In this document: piece after piece, positions 55,569 through 64,000 of the stretch
Layout of the letters: each line of letters starts with the position of its first letter
Numbering within the stretch: the stretch's first letter is position 1
Assembly: GCA_023055425.1 (NCBI GenBank)
Contig: JALGPY010000006.1
Span: forward strand, 72,138,127 to 72,202,126
Length of the DNA stretch: 64,000 nt
Reading direction: 5' to 3'
Source of the DNA: Linanthus parryae
Lineage: Eukaryota > Streptophyta > Magnoliopsida > Ericales > Polemoniaceae
Translations under genes and position numbers: made by a program
Notes under the pieces: generated by a model
The model's database searches: none
What the model saw: only the letters and a program-made list of their open reading frames with translations
Told to the model about the DNA's origin: nothing

Positions 55569-57575
55569 TGTAATACCCCAGATTTTTGTTAAGGTATTTT
55601 GGTAATTACATAAATTATACGAGTTATTTTGGTAATTACAGTATGTTGAATAGGTGTTAAATTAATTTTCTAAATTTTTAACCAACTTCTTATTTTATTT
55701 TAAATCTAATTCAAAACTTTCATCTATTTATCTCTAGCATTATTTTACTGGAATTTCCTAAATTTATTTTTATTCATTCTTTATTTATATATATACATAT
55801 ATGCTTTTCAATAAATATTTTAGTTTAGTTCTAACCATTCATCATCTATTTTAGTTGGATATAATTTATATTTGAATATATTAATATAAGTTCTCTAAAC
55901 TTACTAGTTCATTGTTTTCTATTATAAATATTAACTATTTTATTTATTTTACTCCTTAAACTCTAAATCATACAATCAATTTGGTGCTCCTAAATCACTT
56001 AAACAAATACCTTCTTGTCATCATGCACTTTGGTACTCCCAAAGCACCCAACCAAAAGTAGTCCTACTTGTAACCCCTTTGCTCCTATGACTGTGTTATT
56101 TATTTCTCCATCCATAACCCCTTCTTCTCCAATGAATGTCTCCATTAAACCTCCACCCATAACTCCCCCATTAAACACTCGCCCATTACTCCCCATAAAT
56201 CCACCATCTATAACTCCCCCACACCACACCTATATAAACCCACACATCCCTCCATTCTTCCTCACTCAACTTCATAGATTCTTACTAGCTCTCTCTTGTT
56301 CTCCATCACCAACCGGTAGCCGTTTCCCAAGGAGGCCGAAGGGACCAAACCGACCTGAGGCTAACTTGGCACCATCGGCGTCGCGCCTCACTCCGTTGCT
56401 TCGGAGTCTCTGTCAAGCGAAAACCACCACCAAAGGCATTAGCCGCGACAACGTTCTCTCCATTGCCGCCATCGTCTTTGTTATTTTCACCATTTCAGTT
56501 CCGAGTATGTAGGCGGTTCGTGGAGGACCCGTAGTACGAGTGCTAGGACGTTCCTCTTGTTGGTGTGCGCCGCCCTATTTATTTCGGTAAGTTCATATGT
56601 ACAATACCTTAAACTATCAAAATATGATTTTGGTGTGAGTCTTTTTAATTTCTCTATAACTTGTGATACTATTGAGGTTATGAAATTGTCTTTGAAGCAT
56701 GTTTTTTTACAAACTCATTTGGTATATACGAGGTTTAAAATAACATTTCTTATTATGAATAATAATGAACTATAATGGGATTGGGGCGATGTACAAAGGA
56801 TGTGTGTGGAGGCTACGGCCGGAGGCGCATGTGAGTCGAACCTCCTCGGGTGCTAATCCTTATGAGATTACATACCCGGCCCCATGGTTATCAATATACA
56901 CCAAGGATTTGAGATCCCGGGGTTGTTTATTGTGAAAGCTATAGAGTACTACCTATGCAGGTTTGGGTCACAACTGTATAGGGGTGTCGACACTTAAGGT
57001 CTTTTAGCTATGTGGTCTGAGCGGGGTTGCAACGGGTTTCCCTGAACGCTCAGGGTGAATTGGGGCCGTGTTTCCCAAGACGCACCCTTATTTATATATT
57101 GTTGCATCGTGACCTCTCTGAATACATCGTACCTGCTGGAGGCCTTAAGTTGCCCCAGCCAAACTAACATTACGGGATACTTCTCATAATCATGTGGGTT
57201 ACTTTATTTTTGTGCCAAAAATCCTGTTTACTTATTGTAGTATGTACTTACTCAGTTTCTCTGACATAAATTTTACTGCGGTCGGCTTGTGCTTTTTGAA
57301 AAACCGCAGGTTATCAATAGAAGTGGGGGACGTATCACGAGAACTGCTGGCTAGGAACACATGCTGCTTAGAACATCACTCAGTAATTTCATGTTACCGA
57401 ATAATTGTAAATATTATTATCTTGCAAACATTGTGTACTAGTTATCTTTTAATTTGTAATAAAGTTTGTTTTGGATTATCGTGGGTCGTACTAACTGTGA
57501 ACCGGAGATCCTGCTCCGTTCCCAATGAGGTTCATCACCTCGGGCGGAGGCATCCCATATTTTGGAGGTGTTTCA
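55569..57575 (+). repeat. 3' LTR of the 4.6-kb element
   Basis: This 2,007-bp LTR has the same TATA box (56,231-56,238) and the same modules as the 5' LTR. Differences are single bases and a short deletion near 56,515. It is followed by the accac duplication. Confidence 0.95.
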
Positions 57576-59561
57576 ACCACTTCCTCCATCCTCAATATCA
57601 CCATCATCATCTTCTCCATTCACTCCATTCAAATTATTCATGTCATCCATGGAAGCACTCTCCAATTCTTGAAGATCCAAGCTCTCTAAGTTCTTCTAAA
57701 CACTCCTAGTCCCTCTTAGGGCTGGTTGTAAGTATTATTTTCCATATCTTCTCCTTCATAGGTTGTGAAAATAGTTTTTGGAAGCATGTCTTGTTGGAGA
57801 TTTCTTGTTTTGATGACGCATGTGTGCCTAGAGCATGAAATTGTAACTTGGAACTTGTGTTTTTCTCAAATTCTCCACTTAATTCCTCAAATTTCTTGTT
57901 CGATTTATTTTTTTATTTTTAAATGTATGTGTTTGAGCATAAGAACATGTTTCTCAAGTTGTATGTATCATGGAATGAATTGATCAAGATTTGAAGGTTT
58001 TAGGGAAACATGCTTGTTGATACAATTTGTATAGTTTGTGAAAAACATAGCCTGTCTTCCAATTTTATCTCTGTCAAATTTTTAAATCTCACATTTTATG
58101 AAACTAGACTTTGAGGGGGTCATTTTGAGAAAAACAACTCCATAGCCTTTGTGGTTAGGGATATAAGCGCATTCTAAGTTACATGTTTTCTCAAACTTTT
58201 TTCTGGATCAGTCTTGCCAATTTTTTTTAAAGAACCACTTTTCAGAAACTTTCCGAATCTTATATTTCTTGTGTTGTAACTGGACACCTTGAGGAATAAT
58301 TATGGAGAAGATGAGCATTATAGCTATTCTCCAAGTTTTAGTAATTACCTTTCAAAGTTGAAAGTTTTATGCGAAACTCGTCTCTGCACAACGGTGTTTA
58401 TTTATTTTGTAACTTGAGTTTTTTATATGCATGATTTTCTTTATTTTTCAGAATGTAGACACATATATGTTCATCCTAAATTAATTTTATGATTTTAGGA
58501 AGTGTTTTGATATGGTAAATTGGGATCTAAAGTCAGAGCTACAAATCTGTCCAGAATTGAACTCTCTTATTTTTGAGGAAACATGAGTTCTTGTCTCTCC
58601 ATTGATTTTATGTGACATTGAACATCAATATATGTTTATTAGTGATATTTAGAATCATTTTCATGTAGAGCATGTATTCGACACGTGAGTATACCCCTTG
58701 AAAACGGATTTTATTGAGATAATTGGGGATGGACCAAGTCTTACGACCTAGAAAGCATCCATATAGGATTACAGAATTCTTTATTTAGAAGTAACATCGC
58801 TACGACTAGGGATTTTCAAACTTTAGACGACGGATTCGTGGACATAGGCTATGTCAACAATTCGTGATGATTACTTCGAGTTAACTGTAGAGTCGACTTC
58901 AGGTGAGTATACATGTCAAGTCTTGTGTGCCTAGCTTCTTTCGTGTCAAGATAGGTTTCTATAATTCATCTCAAAGAGTGTTATGTGATTTACATGCTAT
59001 AATTGAGTTTGATTACATTTCAAAATGTTGACTTTACTTGAGATTTAATTATGTTCTAAAATAGTTCTTTGAGAATGTCACACGAAAATAATAAAGCGTA
59101 ACAACGTAAAGTTGAAAGAGTTGTGTGAGGATTTTTATTATTGTCGTGTTGACTTTGGTCACTCAGCCTGTGATTGTTATTGTCGATGTTGACTACGGTC
59201 ACTCGACCTGTGTATTTTAACCTGGTCGTAACCTACCGGGTCGCTCCATTTACTCACCTCTCTGGCCGCAGAAGTCTTAAGGGGGTGCCGACACTTAAAG
59301 TCATGGCTGCTAGTGATGGTCGCTCTTCCCTGTATCAACAAGTTAACTATATGGTTACTTAGAGAAATGAATATTTGAAAGGAAAGAAGAGATAGATTGG
59401 AACAATATTTCCTGTTTGAGATAGAAAGGAAGTTTGAGAAATAAGGAAAGAAATAAGAATTTTAATAGGTGCTACAAGTGCTCATACTTTACTTCTCAAT
59501 GTTACATTTTTGATTATGATATATTCTTCTTATATATTGTTTTAAAGTTTACATGCCTCAT

Positions 59562-61116
59562 TGATAACTCCGTTTTCGGAGTTATTTTATGCCTTTTATT
59601 TCTACGTTTTGCGTGCTTATCATGGAGAATTCGTCGTCTTTTGAGTAAATTGAGCTTAAATGTGATAATGTGAGTTCATATGCATTACTTGTTAAATCCG
59701 GGCGTTTCTTTAGATTTTTGAGCTTTTATTGTGATATGATCGCGGGTTGTGTTTTCGTGTTGTGATTCGCAGGAAAACAGGGCTTGGAGGATCATGCGGG
59801 ATATGGAAGCGAACTTCGGAAACAAGGAACTCAAAGGCAAGTCAAAAGGAAGGAGAAAGTCAAAGGAAATCAAAGGAAGGTCAATGGAAGAAGGAAGGAA
59901 GAGGAAAGTCAAAGGAAGGAAGAGAAAAGTCAAAGAAAGAGGGCTGGAACAGAGAGTCTTCGTGCGAAGACAAATGTCTTCGTACGAAGACAAAAGACTT
60001 AGCCAAATTTTGGCTCTGCAGAATTGTCTTCCTAAACATGCTCGCAGTATCTATGTGAGAAGATCTTCGCACGAAGAAGCAGATGTCTTCGTACGAAGAC
60101 TCTTCGTGCGAAGACAAATGTCTTCGTGCGAAGAGATCGCTGGAAAGTGCAGAATTTTTGGGGCTTTTTCGTAGTTTATCCAAACTTTGTAATAAGATTA
60201 TGGAAACGTATTTAAGCCTTTTAGGTCGACTTTTTCAGTAGTTTTTGACATTAGAGACATCTTTTGGAGATCAAGAAGCCTTTGGGAGAGCTTAGGAGCT
60301 TTGGATCATTCGTTTGGATTCTAAACTCTCGTCTTTTCTTGATTTTTATGTTTAAACTCATTAGTCTTGTCGTTTTGACTATGAATATGAGTAGCTAAAC
60401 ACTTTTTGCTGGGAATTCTCGTTTGGTGTAGCTAGGGTTTGATCTAAAGTTGATGTTTTGATGATTGTAATGCATGCTCTAGCTTAATCTCACGTGTTTA
60501 TTCACTATTATGGATTATTTACGTTCTTAATTATATTATCTTTGCGAGTAGCTAACGTAGAGGTAAATTCAATTAGTTTTCACGTGGTAACTCCGTGAGA
60601 ATTAGTCGGTAAATTGAATAATCCACCTAGTCGTATCAATGTTTGGTAACTCGGCATCGTTAACTAGGATCGTTAAAGTAGAAATATGGTTTTACTGCAT
60701 ACTTAAAGCTAAATTAGACTTGGTAACTCGGTTTGGTTTGGTTTAAGTGTAGTGACTTGCTTGGTAACTCGGTAAGTTTAATAGTGCTTGATTAATAGTG
60801 AATAACACGTGGTTGTTTTACAAATCAAAATATGAATTTAGATCAACCTAGTGAACCTAGAGAATTCCCGGTACTTTTCTCTTACTTGACAAAAACCCCC
60901 AAATATTCATTCTTTATTAATCGTGAACAATTTCACTTGGTTAATTGAGAACTTTGCATTTATTTTATTAGGATTAGATAAAAACACAACTTGCGACTTG
61001 CCCACATAAGGTTTAGAATAGTAATTAATTTAAACAAAGTCCCTTGGGTTCGACAACCCGGATTTCCGGTTTATTACTACACACGACAGCTGTGCACTTG
61101 CAGTTAGAGCGTGTCA
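59562..61116 (+). repeat. 5' LTR of an Athila element
   Basis: This 1,555-bp LTR starts tgataactccgttttcgg and ends gagcgtgtca. It contains six copies of a gtcttcgtRcgaagac palindrome (59,956-60,135), a run of gtcaaaggaagg-like units (59,838-59,930) and four ggtaactcSg motifs (60,585-60,770). A TATA-like gtatttaag lies at about 60,210. The five bases before it are ctcat; the matching duplication is beyond the window. Confidence 0.88.
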
Positions 61117-61122
61117 AGTTTT

Positions 61123-61140
61123 TGGCGCCGTTGCCGGGGA
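61123..61140 (+). other. Athila primer binding site (tRNA-Asp type)
   Basis: tggcgccgttgccgggga lies six bases after the LTR end. This sequence is the classical Athila/Tat-type site, complementary to the 3' end of tRNA-Asp. Confidence 0.92.
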
Positions 61141-61253
61141 CTTCGGCTAAATTAGTTATAATTCCTAGCCTTAGGGATTTTAATTTATTGTTTATATCCG
61201 TTACTCACCTACGTTTTGCGTATTTCGTGAATTCAGGTTGATTTACACGGTGC

Positions 61254-64000
61254 ATGACCCGTTCTCGAGACGAGCCTTTGTATCCAACGTTTGAAGACCC
61301 GGAATCCTTATTAAAAGCACAGCGTAGAGACAAGAGGAATTCAAGCTCAGTAGTTATGGATGAAGAGACGAGAGCTAAGTTTGAGAGAATCCGCAAAGGT
61401 ATGCAAGATGCGGAAGCAGCTAGAGCTGCAGCTGTAGAGGAGGCTGCAAACAGAGTCGCGGAAGCTGAGGAGGTAAGAGCTCAAATGGCTGAGATGCAGG
61501 CAAGGATGGATCGTTTGGCTCCCCCAAATCCACAACCACGTAATGGTGTGGGGGCACAAGTGGCGAACATCGGTGGAAACAATAATGGGAATAATGGGGA
61601 TAACAACAGGCAGAACAATGCTGAGATTGAAGAACGCCCTATGGTGGATTATTTCAGAACTACTCCAGCATGTTATCAGCCTACCATTGTCAGGCCACAG
61701 ATCAATGCCCAACACTTCGAGTTGCGCCAACATATGATCAATATGGTTCGTGATGAGTGCGCATTCAACGGAGCTCCAGGAGATGATCCCAATCACCATC
61801 TGCTGGTATTTGAGCAAATCACATCAACCCTGCACGATCAAAGAGTTCCAGATGAAACAGTTAAGCTATTACTATTTCCTTTCTCATTATCTGGAAAAGC
61901 CAAGAAGTGGCTTATGGAGCTGCCAGCTGGTAGCATAGTGACATGGGCGGATTGTTGTCATGAGTTTCTGAGGAAGTATTTGCCACCATCCAGAGTCGCT
62001 CAGCAGATGGCTGAGATTGCAAAATTCACTCAGGATGAAGACAGCTCGTTGGGAGATGCGTGGAGGAAGTTCAGCCAAATTCTCCGTAGATGTCCGAATC
62101 ATGGAGAGCCATGGCACAAGCTCTTCCATTATTTCTACACTGCATTAGACAAGGAGACAGCTGACCAGTTAGATATGCTAGCTGGAGGTAATTTTATGGG
62201 ACTTGGAGCACAGCGAGCTCAAGATCTACTGAACAACGCGTCAAAGAGAGAGTCTACACGATCTGAAACGCGTAGGTACTCTAAACCGGGGGATACATCC
62301 TTAGTCAACAAGATTGAATCGATGGAACAAAAGCTGGAATCCATGACCTCAGCATTTCACGGTATGCATCCTCCAACACAGAAGCCCATGGGTGAATTAC
62401 TAGCAGACGAAAGCCAGGGATATGATAATAGTGTGGAAGATGTGAATTTTATGCGACAGCAGCAATGGCCTAACACCTATCATCCCAACAATCGTAATCA
62501 TCCCAACTTCAGCTATGCCAATCCGAACAGTGGATTATATGCACCCGGTCAGAGACCTAATGTTCCATATCAAGCGCAAAGGCAAATTCCACAACAGCAG
62601 GCTCCACAAAAAGAAGATCAAGAGACGAATGCTCTATTGAGAAAGCTCCTAGCTAATCAAGACAGGATGGAGAGCACGATTGTCTCAATACAAGCCACAA
62701 TGAAAAGCCACGAAACTCAGATTGGGCAGATCGCCAATCAAAATATCAAGCTTCCACCAGGTATGCTTCCAGCAAATACCATCACACCTAATGAGCAGCT
62801 AAACGCCATCACAACTCGCAGTGGCATCACAACTGAGGACCCCCCATATCCTAGCCACGCGCGAGCTGAGGCGACTAAGGCCACGGAGAAAGCTTTGGAT
62901 GAAGAGATTCCCGTGCCTACCGTGAATCCCCAATCAAAGGACACGGTGAGGAAGTCGGATGAGAAACAGAAGCCAAGGGAGGAATACAGTGTGCGAGTGC
63001 CATACCCGCAAAGATTGAAGAGTCAAGAGGATGCCAAGCATTTCAAGAAGTTTGTGGATATCTTCAGGAAACTGCACATTAATATACCTTTTGCGGAGGC
63101 CATTTCACAAATGCCTAAATATGCCAAATTTCTGAAGGACCTCCTTTCTAATCGGAGGCGCATGGATGACTTTGAAACCGTAACTCTGAATGAGGAGTGT
63201 AGCGCAGTTGTGCAAAAGGCGCTACCAAAGAAGATGAAAGATCCGGGCGGTTTCATCATTCCTGTTACATTGGGAGACGCATTTCATGGGAGGGCATTAT
63301 GTGACCTTGGTGCAAGTATTAATTTGATGCCCACATCGATTTTTGAGCAACTTGGTGTTGGAGATCCTAAGCCTACCAGGATGTGCTTGCAGATGGCTGA
63401 TCGCACAATAAAACGCCCCAGGGGTGTTTTAGAGGATGTATTAGTGAGAGTTGAAGGACTCATCTTCCCAGCGGATTTTGTGATCTTAGACATGGAGGCC
63501 GACGATGATGTTCCTCTTATTTTGGGCCGTCCATTCCTGGCCACTGGGAGAACTATCATTGATGTGGCCAATGGGGAGCTGACTATGCAGATCAACGATG
63601 AGAAGGTAGCCTTCAATTTATTTGAGGCTATGAAGTTTCCCGCATACGCGGTGAGCGAGCAGTGCTTTGGGGTGGAGGCATACACGCTGGACGAGGAAGA
63701 CGATACTTTGTTGGAGCAACTATATGAGGAGCTTGCTCTATTTGATTCCAGCGAGAAAGAGCAAGCTTTAGATGTTCATTGGCGTCCACCATTACCCCTC
63801 TTTAATGAGGGAAGCAGGAAGCTTCTTACTCCTTCTCTTATTACTGCTCCTGTTTTAGAATTAAAGCCTTTACCTGTTCATTTGAAATATTTATACTTGG
63901 GATCTAATGATACTTTACCCGTGATTGTGTCTGCATGTTTGGACAGGGAACAGGAGGAGCAGCTTCTCAAGGTCCTACAGAAGAGGAAAGCAGCTATGGG
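61254..64000 (+). CDS. Athila Gag-protease polyprotein, intact and open at the window edge
   Basis: A single frame from the ATG at 61,254 (MTRSRDEPLYPTFEDPE) runs 915 codons to the last base with no stop. After an Ala/Glu-rich coiled part (residues about 45-85) and an Asn-rich stretch (about 105-125), the Gag core reads DDPNHHLLVFEQITSTL, FSLSGKAKKWLMELPAGSI and FLRKYLPPSRVAQQMAEI. A Gln/Pro/Asn-rich linker follows, then RLKSQEDAKHFKKFVDIFRK. The retropepsin at about residue 684 has CDLGASINLMPTSIF with the Athila-type D-L-G-A-S site, and ILGRPFLATGRTIIDV near 755. The start is the first ATG after the primer site, 114 bases on. RT and integrase would lie beyond the window. The lack of stops suggests a young copy. 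Confidence 0.93.
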   Translation, partial: MTRSRDEPLYPTFEDPESLLKAQRRDKRNSSSVVMDEETRAKFERIRKGMQDAEAARAAAVEEAANRVAEAEEVRAQMAEMQARMDRLAPPNPQPRNGVGAQVANIGGNNNGNNGDNNRQNNAEIEERPMVDYFRTTPACYQPTIVRPQINAQHFELRQHMINMVRDECAFNGAPGDDPNHHLLVFEQITSTLHDQRVPDETVKLLLFPFSLSGKAKKWLMELPAGSIVTWADCCHEFLRKYLPPSRVAQQMAEIAKFTQDEDSSLGDAWRKFSQILRRCPNHGEPWHKLFHYFYTALDKETADQLDMLAGGNFMGLGAQRAQDLLNNASKRESTRSETRRYSKPGDTSLVNKIESMEQKLESMTSAFHGMHPPTQKPMGELLADESQGYDNSVEDVNFMRQQQWPNTYHPNNRNHPNFSYANPNSGLYAPGQRPNVPYQAQRQIPQQQAPQKEDQETNALLRKLLANQDRMESTIVSIQATMKSHETQIGQIANQNIKLPPGMLPANTITPNEQLNAITTRSGITTEDPPYPSHARAEATKATEKALDEEIPVPTVNPQSKDTVRKSDEKQKPREEYSVRVPYPQRLKSQEDAKHFKKFVDIFRKLHINIPFAEAISQMPKYAKFLKDLLSNRRRMDDFETVTLNEECSAVVQKALPKKMKDPGGFIIPVTLGDAFHGRALCDLGASINLMPTSIFEQLGVGDPKPTRMCLQMADRTIKRPRGVLEDVLVRVEGLIFPADFVILDMEADDDVPLILGRPFLATGRTIIDVANGELTMQINDEKVAFNLFEAMKFPAYAVSEQCFGVEAYTLDEEDDTLLEQLYEELALFDSSEKEQALDVHWRPPLPLFNEGSRKLLTPSLITAPVLELKPLPVHLKYLYLGSNDTLPVIVSACLDREQEEQLLKVLQKRKAAM

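Larger units (their letters stand above)
52954..57575 (+). mobile_element. Complete non-autonomous LTR retrotransposon, 4.6 kb
   Basis: LTRs of 2,010 and 2,007 bp flank a 605-bp interior. A perfect duplication accac lies at 52,949-52,953 and 57,576-57,580. The LTRs start tgtaatacccc and end ggtgtttca. A tRNA-iMet primer site and a polypurine tract are in place. The interior has no complete gag or pol. The LTRs differ at only a small fraction of sites, so insertion is fairly recent and the element is younger than the LTR it sits in. Confidence 0.95.
52541..59561 (+). mobile_element. Chromovirus-like LTR (outer), split by an inner element and cut by Athila
   Basis: It starts tgtaacaccccgtataattt right after the Copia RNase H codons. 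Parts 52,541-52,953 and 57,576-59,561 are joined once the inner element and one copy of its accac duplication are removed. Near 59,280-59,320 it has gtgccgacacttaaagtc and gatggtcgctc, a diverged form of the module in the other LTRs. Its end and its own target duplication are not in view because the Athila element begins at 59,562. No coding domain is present in 57,576-59,561. Confidence 0.6.

Noticed and set aside
59749..60174. Lys/Arg-rich ORFs in the Athila LTR
   Set aside because: They arise from gtcaaaggaagg repeats and the palindrome array. Several frames are open at once, as expected for repeats.

Overview
This window is plant nuclear DNA, most likely from a eudicot. The evidence is two plant-type, intron-containing host genes set in a dense field of plant transposable elements: Ty3/Gypsy (Athila, Tat and chromovirus-like), Ty1/Copia, LINEs, hAT, Tourist-like and Stowaway-like elements. 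There is no bacterial or organellar gene order, no tRNA or rRNA gene and no CRISPR array.

Left part (1-28,446): one old minus-strand Copia element has been broken into blocks by later insertions. Its gag/protease/integrase start lies at 24,389-26,151, integrase end plus reverse transcriptase at 17,911-19,478, RNase H at 5,670-6,181 and the 3' LTR at 435-1,431. Three insertions split it: (a) a 3.6-kb solo LTR (1,577-5,161, duplication ttgtc); (b) an 11.7-kb Tat-type Gypsy element (6,182-17,905, duplication actag) with a second RNase H and a degenerate, apparently spliced gene in antisense carrying a plant mobile domain (PMD); (c) an LTR-like block (about 19,479-24,388) that itself holds a 3.4-kb non-autonomous LTR element (20,038-23,446). 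Two tandem copies of the Copia LTR lie at 26,355-28,446.

Middle (28,447-49,240): this is the gene-bearing part. CNX7, the small sulfur-carrier subunit of molybdopterin synthase, is coded by one exon at 42,235-42,531. It may be joined to a 5' UTR exon near 35,460-35,545 by a long intron that holds a LINE and other elements. A two-exon minus-strand gene (45,586-48,788) encodes a 299-residue plant-specific single-pass membrane protein. Around them lie two LINE pseudogenes, a hAT element with an 8-bp duplication and a small ORF, a pair of related Tourist-like elements, several MITEs and microsatellites.

Right part (49,240-64,000): a second nest. A Gypsy gag remnant is followed by an internally deleted Copia copy. 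That copy is cut by a chromovirus-like LTR (from 52,541), which is in turn interrupted by a complete 4.6-kb non-autonomous LTR element (52,954-57,575, duplication accac) and then by an Athila element. The Athila has its 5' LTR, a tRNA-Asp type primer site and an uninterrupted gag-protease frame that runs off the window end.

Most of the DNA is transposon-derived. The PMD gene inside the Tat element, the shared LTR modules, the palindrome array of the Athila LTR and the short-internal LTR elements are the most notable parts. All identifications come from reading the sequence; no database search was possible.
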